From positions 558,001-622,000 of the forward strand of contig JAHLKG010000006.1 in assembly GCA_025526995.1 (NCBI GenBank): DNA of 64,000 nucleotides, in the 5' to 3' direction. Source of the DNA: Powellomyces hirtus (lineage: Eukaryota; Chytridiomycota; Chytridiomycetes; Spizellomycetales; Powellomycetaceae). The notes under the pieces were generated by a model that did not search any database, had not been told where the DNA came from, and worked only from the letters and a program-made list of their open reading frames with translations. How positions within the stretch are numbered: the stretch's first letter is position 1; each line of letters starts with the position of its first letter. Position numbers and translations under genes: made by a program. Shown here piece by piece: positions 22,564 to 32,775 of this stretch.

Positions 22564-24200
22564 ATGACCATTTCCACTACTGCCCTCTTCACTGCGCTCC
22601 TCGCGGTTGGGGTTCATGCCCAAAGCGCACCCTACGCCAATATGCCCTCAGGTATCTATCTATCTTGGGGCCTTTCATCTCGCAGGGGTTGAGCCGTGTT
22701 CTCACCAGCCCAAACTCTCTTGCCTTTGTTGCCCAGTTTTCCCGCCTATCGACCAGCAGCAGTACATGTCAGGACCTCTTTTGGACGCTCCCCTCATTGT
22801 CGAGTATGTTCAGTCTGTACGTTCTGCCGTCCATGACTATGTATTGATTCTTTCTTGTGAATGGTCAACAGGGGTATGAAGAAAGTCCGCGCTGTAGTCC
22901 CACAACGCCTGCTGGAACTACCTACGTCTATTCAGCGTGTGTTCTCTGACGTTACGTACCCTGGAGGTCCAGCAGCAGGTAAGGGGGAACAAGCTGGTTT
23001 AAGGTCTGTCTGAACTAATACTAATAGCAACGATCGCCAACAAAGCTGCGGCCAACTGCTACTGGCCTGCCGGTACCCACTGCGTGCGAACCGTAGCTGC
23101 GGACGGCTACCAACCTGACATTACGAACTGTCCAAACCCCAACGATTGGGGAGTCACCTACGACGGTGCGTACACATGACCCGTGGCGCCAACAATGTGC
23201 TCTAGCAATGTGGATGCTTAATGTGTCTTGATCTTAACATATATCTCCAACCAATTAGATGGACCAACTGTTTTGGAAATTGGCCCTGACACATCTGACG
23301 TCGTCGCCAACCTCAACACTCTTGGAGTCAAAGCGACGTTCTTTGTTGCTGGAACAGCCGCCTCTGCCAATCCAGCTGAATTGAAAGCCACGTACGAGGC
23401 CGGCCACGAGATTGCGGTCCACACCTGTGAGTCATGATCCCTCGTCTTCAGTAGTCCTCTCTTTGGCTTTACTGAATGGGAATCTTGTAGGGACCCACCG
23501 ACCTCTTACGAACCTCACGAACGAGCAGATTGTGGCTGAAATTTTGTACACTGAGGCAAAGATCTACCAGATCATCGGTGTCGTCCCAAAGCTATTCAGG
23601 TAAACATTTAGGGTGGCCGCTATATTTGTTTCGTACGGCATCTCATCCTTCGAGTGTTTCTCAGACCGCCTTATGGTGACTGCGATGACCGTGTTCGTGC
23701 CATTATCGGAGCCCTTGGCTACACGAATGTTATCTGGACCTCTGCCCCCGACAGAGACACCCACGACACCACCGTCAGTGATGATGTCGGTCGAGCTGGA
23801 ATTGTCAACACTGTCAAAGCCACGTGGCTTGGTGCCCAGCCCGGGTTCATTTCTTTGAATCACGATAGTAAGTAGTGTATTGTCCTTTCCTCCACGCTCC
23901 TAGGCGTTTGCTCATGTCCATCCAGTTTCAAACAGCACGTCTGCCATCGCCGTCAACGTTTTGAAGGAAATTCAAAAAATGGGCCCTGCCTTCCCGTTGA
24001 AGATGAAAACAGTGGGTGCTTGCCTCGGAGTGCCCTCGTACGTCGGCGTGCCCGTGGGAACCACTCCTGCGGCACCCGCTTCGCCCTCTTACCGTGCTAC
24101 CCCGAGCCAGTCGGACAACCCTTCCTCCAGCTCGACAGTGTCAGCCTCGCTTGCCATGGTCATGGGTCTCATAGCCGCAGCGTCGCTGGCTCTTTTTTGA
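22564..24200 (+). CDS. CDA: Chitin deacetylase, secreted and probably GPI-anchored
   Basis: Removes acetyl groups from chitin to make chitosan at the cell wall. Eight exons: 22564-22651, 22737-22803, 22872-22978, 23028-23165, 23259-23426, 23491-23599, 23665-23867, 23926-24200; 384 residues. A signal peptide covers about residues 1-20 (MTISTTALFTALLAVGVHAQ). The NodB fold motifs are in order: TYDDGP at 131-136 with the metal aspartate, HTWTH at 188-192, RPPYGD at 226-231, DRDTHD, and SLNHD. The C-terminus is a Ser/Thr/Pro-rich stretch followed by a hydrophobic tail ending in SLALF, as expected for a GPI signal. The RPPYGDCDDR motif and the cysteine-bearing DITNCPNP segment fit fungal chitin deacetylases rather than bacterial peptidoglycan enzymes. 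Confidence 0.93.
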
Positions 24201-24528
24201 TGGACAATTCCAGGCATCCTTGTGAGCAACAACCCCATACTTAATGCATATAGTCTCTGTATCTATTGTCCCTTCCGTCGCATAGATTCGATTACATTTG
24301 TAGCAATATCGAAAGTCAATTTACTACGTCCGAAGAGCCTGGTTGCATTGTTGCCAACTGGCCAAATTCAGTCCTTGGTGAATGAAGCCTTGTTAAATGA
24401 TACGAAGAATAGAAATAAACATAGCCCTTAGCAAGGAGAAGGAGTGGCAGACGTGGTCAACAGAAAAAGTGATCTTGGCGCTCGCGGATTGACAAGAGGC
24501 AAACGCAAAGGCAAAGGCAAAATAAAAA
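24201..24528. other. Intergenic after chitin deacetylase
   Basis: 328 bp of AT-rich sequence, presumably the deacetylase 3' UTR. No gene seen. Confidence 0.5.
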
Positions 24529-24591
24529 ACCCGGCGTGGGGGTCAACCCACAACCTTGAGTCTCACGCTCTACCGATTGAGCTAGCCGGCC
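24529..24591 (-). pseudogene. tRNA-Lys(CUU)-like gene lacking its anticodon loop
   Basis: On the minus strand the sequence opens with a tRNA-Lys-like acceptor strand and D arm (GCTC/GAGC stem, loop AATCGGTA), followed by TGAGACTC. It then jumps directly to AAGGTT and the T arm (GTGGG/CCCAC). Compared with the known eukaryotic tRNA-Lys(CTT) pattern, about 8 nt (TTAATCTC), which carry the anticodon and 3' stem strand, are missing between two CTC repeats. The T loop is one base short, and the acceptor stem has a G-G mismatch. A run of six T follows the 3' end, the usual RNA polymerase III stop. About 63 nt in total is too short for a working tRNA. A sequencing gap is the main alternative. Confidence 0.7.
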
Positions 24592-24732
24592 TTGTTAGTA
24601 TGCATCTGTGATTCAAAGTTATCCGGCTTGAATGCGAAAGCGCAGTCGCGACTTTGAAGGTCAGGGCGACCAACGCACGGTACTTTCTGTAGCCCAATTA
24701 TTATCTGTCACAAAAATTGCCTACTCGTAAAC

Positions 24733-27700
24733 ATGGGGTAAGTTATGGTAAAGCTAGATGGGCGGACAAGTATTCAGCTGGCTCATGTCGTTTGCTACCG
24801 CAGTGTCCCCGCCTTCTTCCGATGGTTGTCCCAAAAATACCCAAAGATCACGTCTCCAGTGGTGGAGGAGAGACCTAGGGAGATCAACGGACATTTGATT
24901 CCTGTCGATGCTTCGAAGCCGAACCCTAACGGCGAGGAATTCGACAATCTGTATCTGGACATGAACGGAATCATCCACCCTTGTTGTCACCCTGAGGATA
25001 AACCGGCCCCCACCACGGAAGACGAGATGTTTGTAGAAATCTTCAAATACATCGACCGTATTATGGGCATGATGAGGCCGAGGAAAGTTCTATACATGGC
25101 TATCGGTAAGAGGATTTTGATTGAAGGAGGAACGACGCAAGTATAACTGAGATTGCGTACATTGAATAGATGGAGTTGCGCCAAGAGCAAAGATGAATCA
25201 ACAGCGGTCGCGTCGATTCCGAGCTGCGCAGGAAGCGCAAATTGAAATGGAGGAAGAGGAGAAGATTCGCAGAGAATGGGAAGGTAAGGTCGACAAAATA
25301 ATAATATGGGTTCTCCACGATGCGTGCCGACTGCGTGCTTACAAGATATCCATCTTTATGTCCATTGTTATCAGCTGCTGGTGATGTTTTTCAATCCAAA
25401 GAGAAGACAGCAAAGTTCGATTCAAACTGCATTACCCCTGGCACTCCATTCATGTCGAATCTGGCTGTTGCTCTACGATATTACATAGCAGATCGCCTCA
25501 ACACTGATCCAGCATGGAGAAACGTAGGTTTATCTCAACTCGCATGGCCCGGCGGCTGTTGAATCGAAATAATTATTGACATGTTTGTGAATTTCGAAGC
25601 TCAAAGTAGTGTTGTCAGAAGCAAGTGTACCTGGTGAAGGCGAACACAAAATCATGGACTACATCCGGAGAACGCGCGGACAGCCTGGATACGACCCGAC
25701 GACCCGACACGTCTTGTATGGGCTCGATGCAGATCTCATCATGCTTGCCCTTGCAACGCACGAACCGTACTTCAAAATTCTTCGAGAGGATGTGTTTTTC
25801 AAGGACAACAACAACAAAGGATGCTTCATTTGCGGCCAAACTGGGCATCGAGCGGCCGAATGTACTGGTAAGTTGCAACACGGTATTGTTCTATCTATTT
25901 TTTAAGCTTTTGGGATTAACGAAGTTGCTTTAGGAAAGAAAAAGGAGAAGAACGGAGAGTTTGATGAAAAGACAAAGGGAACACCCTTGTCGGAAAAGCC
26001 ATTCCTTCTGCTTCATGTTAACGTTTTGCGAGAATATCTAGAAATAGAATTAAAGACTATGGATCTTCCATTCGCCTGGAGCACAGAACGGGCCATCGAC
26101 GATTGGGTGTTCCTTTGTTTCTTCGTCGGAAATGACTTCTTGCCGCATCTCCCGTCATTGGAGATTCGAGAAGGAGCAATTGACAAACTGATTGCTCTCT
26201 GGAAGAAAAATTTGCCATTATGGGGCGATTACCTGACGGACAGCGGGGAAATAAATATGGAACGCGTTCATATGATAATGAGCGATCTCGGTACGGTTGA
26301 AGATGAGATCTTCCGGGAACGTAAAGCCGGAGAAGCGAGGCGAAAGGAAGGGAGACTTCGTCGGGCTCGCGAACAGGAGCAAAATGCCCAAAGACAGGTC
26401 CAGGTCTCTGACCCGCAGTATGGACAAATCGAAAACCAGGTGGAAGATTTCATGAAGCCATTACCGGCGCGTGAAATCAAAACGCCAGTGATTCCGAGTC
26501 ATGATGTCAACAAAGCTGCAGCAGAGGCCCTGAAAAACTCACTGCTACAAAGTGCGGGTGCTACACAGCACAAAAGAAAGGAAGCTGAGGATACTGAGCC
26601 CGAGACTGTCCTAATATCAGCTGATGTCGAGGCAATTTCCGACGAAGAAGATGAGAGCAAAGATTCCCTCAGGGACGACACTGAAGTAGAGGAGGTAGAG
26701 GAAGTGATGACCGTAGCGGATGTTCCAATCCCGCACAAGCCACCGCCGAATGAGGAGGAAGAGGAGCCTTTTGATGATGTGCGTCTTTGGGAATCCGGTT
26801 GGAAACAGCGATATTATCAAAACAAGTTCCGGGTTGAAGTGACCGATATTGCCTTCCGAAGAAGGTTCGTACCATTGGCTCTCATGATCTTCAGAGTGGT
26901 GTGCTAAAGGTGATCCATTGCAGTGTTGTTACATCATATGTTGAAGGACTTTGCTGGGTCTTGAAGTACTATTATCAGGGATGCCAGTCCTGGAAGTGGT
27001 ACTTTCCGTTCCACTATGCGCCCTTTGCCTCCGACTTTGATTTCGTGAACGAGCTTAAAATAACATTTGAGGAGGGAACCCCGTTCCGACCAGTGGAGCA
27101 ACTCATGGGAGTCCTGCCTGCCTTCAGTAAACAGCACATTCCCCCGGCGTTCCGTCCGTTGATGACCGACCCCGAGTCACCAATCATTGACTTTTACCCG
27201 GAAAAGTTCCCCATTGACCTCAACGGCAAGAAGTACGCCTGGCAAGGCGTTGCGCTGCTTCCTTTCATCGATGAGCAGAGACTGCGGGACGCACTTGATA
27301 CAAAGTACCCTCTGTTAACGGAGGAGGAAGTCATTCGAAACACCAAAGGGGATGAGATTTTGGTTGTGGGTGGCGGTAATCCTCTGTACGAAACCTTCTG
27401 TGCGTTATACGGAAGGCAAGACGGCCAGGAGGTAAGTTCTCTGGTTAGCATCTCTGTGCACAGATCTTCTGCTCATTGTCCTCCGTCTCTAGCCTATTCC
27501 GATCGACCCCAGCACCAGCGGCAAGTTCTTTGGAGCCGTGCTTCCCGATCCTGATGCGTGTCTACCTGGGAGCACTTTCGAATCGCCGCTGACCGAGTTC
27601 GGCATGCCGGATATCAGCAATAACCATTCCATCAGGTATGCTCTTGTTTGTCCCCACATGGCATGTCCTGAGCAATTCCTAACTGTACAAGTACAGTGTC

Positions 27701-28667
27701 CGATACTATATGCCGTCTGTACCAGCTGGGCACACCTTCAAAGCTGACTTGTTACCCGGTGTGCAATTGCCTCCGACAGTACTGGATTCAGACGATGCGT
27801 ACGCTGTCAGGATGGGATTCAATAGCCGTGGCCGCGGACGAGGCCGCGGTAGGGGCCGAGGTGGTCCATCTGATCGATTCGTTAGGTACGGATGGCAAGA
27901 CAAGTGCGGCCTCTGAGTGGTTGAATTCTAAGACATTTGAAAGCAGGCACGGACTCGGCGCTCGACAAGAGGGCGACACGAATTACGGGCGACAGTATGA
28001 CAACCGCAATAGAGGGTATGATGGGCAAATGGCAAGCATGGAGCAGGAATCAAAGCGTCCGCGGTACGACGTGCGACAGCAGCAGAGTGGGCCCTATATG
28101 GGTGGAGGTGGATACGCAAACTACACCTCGGGAAATTACGATCAGCAGTCTAGCAACGTACGTGGCATTCTCGCTTCCTCTTGTTGCGAACGGATCACAC
28201 AGAATCTGATCCTTACTTTCTAGCACGGTGGAGGTTACGTGCCGAACTCCAACTATGGTCAAACCCGCGGAGGTTATCAGCAAGGCGGTTATCAGCAGGG
28301 CGGCTATCAGCAAGGCGGGCACCAGCAATACGGTGGTTACCAACAGCAAGGTGGCTACCAACAGGGCGGCTACCAACAACGCGCTTACCAACAAGGCGGC
28401 TATCAGCAAAGCGGATATCAAGGCGGAACCTACTCGGGCGGATACGGTTCTCAGCCAAGTTTGCCTCCGAGTCAAGGATACGTGCCTCCGAGCCAAGGAT
28501 ACGTGCCTCCGAGCCAAGGATACGGCGGGGGTTATCCCCAAAACCCCAACCCCAATGGTCAGTACGGTGCACCGGAGGGCGGGGCTGATCGACAACGGCC
28601 CTCTGGAAATTTGGGATGGAACCGAAACGTTGCTCGAGGAAGGGGCGACGTCAATAGCAGACGTTAG
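24733..28667 (+). CDS. RAT1: Nuclear 5'-3' exoribonuclease RAT1/XRN2
   Basis: Degrades 5'-monophosphate RNA in the nucleus, for torpedo termination of RNA polymerase II and rRNA processing. Eleven exons: 24733-24737, 24804-25105, 25170-25283, 25375-25523, 25600-25867, 25934-26864, 26924-27431, 27493-27635, 27697-27885, 27947-28157, 28224-28667; 1087 residues. The start exon is only 5 nt (ATGGG) and gives the invariant [11 protein letters not shown]. Catalytic-site segments visible are [42 protein letters not shown] and [16 protein letters not shown] knuckle ([14 protein letters not shown], from residue 265) marks RAT1 rather than cytoplasmic XRN1. [17 protein letters not shown] and [14 protein letters not shown] complete the conserved region 2. 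The tail has an RG-rich tract and a Gly/Tyr/Gln repeat. Confidence 0.95.
28263..28540 (+). repeat. Tandem GGYQQ and PSQGYV coding repeats in the RAT1 tail
   Basis: About ten 15 bp units encode GGYQQ-like pentapeptides (28269-28425). Three 21 bp units follow that encode PPSQGYV (about 28465-28530). The DNA units differ in wobble bases, so the peptide repeat is kept although the DNA repeat has partly drifted. The tail is Gly/Tyr/Gln-rich with no charged residues until its end, a low-complexity, prion-like composition. Confidence 0.85.
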
Positions 28668-29720
28668 AATGTCTTCCTTTTCGTCTATTGAGCGCGGTCT
28701 TTTATGACACATATTTACTGCTTCATTTACTACTTTGTATCTGATATGATCGAGTCAATATTGGAAAAGCTTTTGAACTCGGATTGAATTACACCCATCA
28801 AAAAGCAAAAATTGATACCATCTATTCAGTGCTTGATGTAACAAAGGATATACAATGCTGGAGAGAACTCCTGCATGTTCCCTTGCTGCCCATCATCATT
28901 GCTCAGAGGACAGAAAAAATGAAGCATCTTCAAATCTATTGAATACAGTGGCAGAAATGATTGTGACACAAAATCCATGATAATTCTGACCAGTGTTGAC
29001 ATTTATAGAAAAAAACAAAACTTGACAGAAAGCAGAGAAACAAAGATGGTGGTTTTATTTGAGAATTTGGCAGATACAGGTGAATGTACTGCTGCAGCAG
29101 AATAATCATATTTCAATCTAGACAGTCTATATAAGCCTTTCTTTTGGAGTGTAGCTTTTCTACTGTGCTGCAGAGTATTGGAATATTGATGTCTTTGCCT
29201 CAAAGCTAATCCTTCCAAGAGATCACAAAATGTATAATCGGGATACTAGTATTGGAATGTTGAGAATTGTGTACTCAATGGTAGTCTTTACATTAGATCC
29301 TAACCTGGAGTCCCCGTTCAGAACATATGACTGACATATGGGTGACCCCACCAAGCTGAACTGGATCATGTGTGATCACGTGATTGAAGAAAAAGTAGAT
29401 AGTTTCACTCAACAAGCAAAACCGTCTTGTTAAGACTTAAGACATAGAATATACATTCACTTACATACATCTCCATGCATCTGACAACGTAACATTATCA
29501 TTTGCATTACAGAAGAGCTCTGTAAACCCCCTGTAAAGGCAATACAAGCAAAGTATTTGAATATTGATCAATCCTCCGCATTTCCATTAAACTACTGGAA
29601 ACGCCGATATCTCTAAAAGATTATGAGCCCTAAGAACACCGGTCAAATTCAAAACCTTCTCGCTTTGTAAAATCTGAAGACTACAAGTCTTCCGTCAAAT
29701 TCAAATACCAAGAAAGTAAC
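28668..29720. other. AT-rich gene-free stretch at the edge of the repeat region
   Basis: About 1 kb after RAT1. The first 100 bp is probably 3' UTR. The rest is AT-rich with no open frame of note and may be decayed LTR sequence leading to the gag remnant at 29721. Boundaries cannot be set from one copy. Confidence 0.5.
29619..29631 (+). other. Primer-binding-site-like sequence before the gag remnant
   Basis: GATTATGAGCCCT matches, at 12 of 13 positions, the GGTTATGAGCCCT primer site of the copia elements further right. It lies about 90 bp before the ATG of the gag-like frame, where a primer site is expected. No matching LTR pair was found. Confidence 0.4.
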
Positions 29721-30740
29721 ATGTACACTGTCGAGATGCCAACTGCAAGATCTGGCATTCAAAGAGTGCAAAATTGCCAACAATCCTGTCAAGCCACACA
29801 AGAAGCTGCACAGGGTTTTGACATTGAAAGAAACGTTAACAATGAAGCCTCAATCTATCACGATTCCCATGACAAAAATGCTGTTGCAAATGAGATGAAT
29901 CCTGGAGTAATGCAGACCCAACCGGCAACAGAACCATCCGGTCTGCAAATTGATGTAATCTTGCAAATTTTGCAAAGGTTCCAATTGGAACTGGACCGAA
30001 AGTTGAACCATTGGATGGAGAAGCTGGAGAAGAACCTTTTGACAATCTCAACTTTTCTTGTTACATCATCTTCCCATCTGCAATATGGAAAGATTGAAAG
30101 CGGACCCACTCACATTGGCAGTTACAATGACTCTGCCAAATTTACAATGCCAGATTTGCCTGTTTCACCAATGTACAGCCCAAAAGTGGGCCCAGAGTCA
30201 CATCATCCCTTTGTACAAAATGTCGTTCCTCACGGCAAAATTGAAGCACTGGTTGCCCCTCACTTTCTTCCACGTTCCCAACAGAGAGCACAACAACCAC
30301 GAGGAGTCCAAATATCAATCGAGATGCTCAGCACCTTTCATTCAAATTCTTCAAATCGGCGATGAATGAAGTTACAAAGTACAAGAGAACAAAAAATGTC
30401 TTAAAACTTGTCAATTTTGTTGATCAAGTCAATGTAGTCTTTCAGCTTAAGTCGGTATCTGGAGATGAACAACTTTCTTTTGTATCTAGCAAGATCACTG
30501 GCCATGCACAGCAATGGTACCGGAATTATTGCAAAAAGGAAGATGAAGAGAGATATCTTTCCATTACCAACTGGTTAACTTTCAAGTGACCTTTTCTCCG
30601 GCGTTTCCAACTGCACAATCACAAAAAGAACTATCTATCTCTTTTTGAAAGATTACGGCAAGGAAGCCACACTGTTCCACAGTACAACACCTTGTTCACA
30701 AAGATAACCAGCCAGTTCATTACAGACATCCCCTTTCTGG
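29721..30740 (+). pseudogene. Frameshifted retrotransposon gag (Ty3-like)
   Basis: A first frame (29721-30365) starts with ATG and is rich in Gln/Asn, with a helix around LQILQRFQLELDRKLNHW. It ends in a stop and continues in another frame from 30362 with VFQLKSVSGDEQLSFVSSKI and GHAQQWYRNYCKKEDEERY. That is the pattern of Ty3-type gag capsids: a core helix, then a W-Y motif, then a segment like FLRRFQLH and LFERLRQGSHTVPQYNTLF after a further stop. At least two interruptions make it non-functional. No pol is attached on this strand. Ty3 assignment rests on the capsid pattern only. Confidence 0.65.
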
Positions 30741-31141
30741 TACTGAAATAGCTCTCCCTTTGAGGAATGAACAAACATCACGCCGCTTTTGTCAGAACAC
30801 AACCATCGACAATCTCAAAAGCTTCCAAGAGGCAGCTCAATGACTAGATATCAGTCATAACAAGAGCAACCCAAACAACTGTTTTGCCAAGAAGAGCAAT
30901 AACATTGTGCCCAAAGCCCAAGTTTTGAAGAACGATAGCTTGAGTCACAATATGACTGATGCAAAAAAGACTGACTCGAAGCGGAAGCAGATCTTCCCTT
31001 GTTGGTTTATGCAATTCAAATGAACATACCCCATTCAATCGCCCCCTCAAAACCAAGGCTGTCAAAGCCCTAAAACCCACTGCTAATGCCAACATTGCAG
31101 AAGCACACAATGCCGTTACACTGGCATATCTGGATTTGGGC
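30741..31141. other. Unassigned retroelement debris
   Basis: No motif recognised in any frame. It probably continues the gag remnant up to the putative LTR at 31142. Confidence 0.35.
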
Positions 31142-31525
31142 TGTTGTGAAAGGGTTCTGGTGGGTAGAGGTTATAGGCACAATATATGCTATACAGCACC
31201 TTGGGTACTGACGTGGGTTTTGGGGAAGTTTGGCTATATGTGGGGGCGTACAGAGATATGTAGTGCTAGGGGCAAGAGTAGAAGTGCTGCTCACTATGAA
31301 TACTTCTATCCTTAGTATTAGACTCAACACGTGTGCATATAGACCTAGGAGAGATACGTTCTCCAGTGTACCACAGTAGTGGGTGTGTAGACAACTCTGT
31401 TGTCTTCCGAGGGGACCCTGGGGTCCACCTGTTTATATACCCATGTGTTGCCATAACAGAGAATGCAGCACGTGCTGTCCAGACCCTGTACATCCAGCAT
31501 CACACAAGAGTAGTACAGGAACACA
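31142..31525 (-). repeat. Possible LTR (single copy seen)
   Basis: The stretch begins TGTTGTGAAAGG and ends GAACACA on the plus strand, so it has TG..CA ends in either direction. Read on the minus strand it contains TATATAAACAGG near 31424-31435, a TATA-type box. It lies left of the minus-strand chromovirus and could be its 3' LTR. No partner copy exists in the window, so the ends are a guess. Confidence 0.35.
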
Positions 31526-31862
31526 TGTACTAACTAACTAAACTGAACTAAAGACCTGTACGTCCTGTCCATTCACATCCTCCTTCCTTTTTGACCTTCT
31601 TGCCTCTAAGTTTTTACGGCTAGTCAGATAGGAATCTGGACAGTGATGGCACTTGTTTCCATTCTAATGACGCTTCTTAAGTGAACCCAACTGGCAAACA
31701 CAGTTAACCAGTACTGATAGTGCATTGTCATCCAAGGAGTGTCTGCTCGACTGAGGAAAATGGCTGTTGGGGCTTGCCACAGGAGTAGTGATGGCAGTAG
31801 AATAGTTACTGTGCTGACCCACCAGCTGCAGCGGTTACTTGAATACTGCGGTTGCTGAGGCA
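31526..31862. other. Unassigned sequence between putative LTR and PHD-like relic
   Basis: No recognisable protein motif on either strand; stop codons are frequent. It may be the 3' part of the minus-strand element. Confidence 0.35.
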
Positions 31863-32024
31863 GTCACACACAGGGCAATACCACTGTATGTGCTCTAGGT
31901 CCTGTCAGTTGACAGCTGCGTCAATGCAAATCATGTGGAACCACTTTCTTTTGCAATCCAGGGTGTCACATTCCATCATCAGTCTGTACAAGTCCAGGTC
32001 TTCTATCCCACAGCAGAAGCAGAA
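31863..32024 (-). pseudogene. PHD-finger relic downstream of the chromovirus pol
   Basis: One minus-strand frame reads CFCCGIEDLDLYRL, then ECDTLDC, KWFHMIC, and after one in-frame TGA, HIQWYCPVC. The spacing of cysteines and the histidine (C-x-C/C-C, C-x4-C, H-x2-C, C-x2-C) and the WFH and WYCPVC signatures match a PHD zinc finger. The single stop (after DAAVN) and lack of a longer frame indicate a relic. It has the same orientation as the chromodomain polyprotein, about 750 bp downstream. It may be an extra open frame of that element, a captured host gene piece, or another transposon. Confidence 0.6.
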
Positions 32025-32775
32025 CTTGTTGTTATGTGGAAAGGCTGGTCCTGTCATGTCAATGATGTTCTGTTCCAGTGTGGATATACCGGTAGCCGTC
32101 TGGGGTTTGGCTCTTCTGGGAAGTCACATGGGGGGGCCTGCTGGTACCGTGATTTCTGCTAGCCCAGGGAATACAGAACTGAGAGATGCTCTGGCCCTGA
32201 CAGTAGCTGCCTGGGGCTTCTTCCTCTGGATTGGACAGCTTGTGTGCCCCTGGCAACTGCAGGGCTGCCTGTGCCACCATGTGGTCTTGTTGGTGCTTAT
32301 ACTGTTGTTACTAAGTTTGAGGACATGTTGTTGCAATTGTTGGGGTTGTTATTTGTGCGCCATTAGCAAATCTTCTCTTTGTTGGCAGAGATGTTGTGTG
32401 AGCGGGACCGGAGATGCCTAACCTTTTATCCCCTGAACCTCTGGTCTCTCTGTTGGAGTTTGTTTCCTTTGTTCAGCTGCAATGGACCAGCGTGTCCGGC
32501 TTTTTCTGTTTTTTACTGATTCTTAGTTGTTTTTTGGCTGCTATCTGCCACAAGTTGTTTGTGGACTTTTGCATCTGTTACTCCCATTTCTGTGCTGTTC
32601 CGGTTGCCACTGGGCTCCTTCAGCAGTTGTGGACTGACTTCCAGAATCCTGCGTGGATGTTCATTGTCTTTGTGTCACTTCCATTTACCTAGCTGTTTTT
32701 TCTGGTTTTCTGCTACATTTTGTGCTGTTCCCCCTTCACACCTTTGGAAACCGGGAGCTGCTATCCATGTGGCCT
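32025..32775. other. Unassigned sequence downstream of the chromovirus pol
   Basis: Plus-strand frames here (for example 31852-32421) are rich in Cys/Leu/Phe with no known motif and look like antisense artefacts. On the minus strand the frames are short. Confidence 0.35.

Noticed and set aside
24529..24591. A working tRNA-Leu(CAA) (CTCAAGG read as an anticodon loop)
   Set aside because: The bases after CTCAAGG do not pair with TGAGA, and there is no long variable arm. The arms match tRNA-Lys with a deletion.
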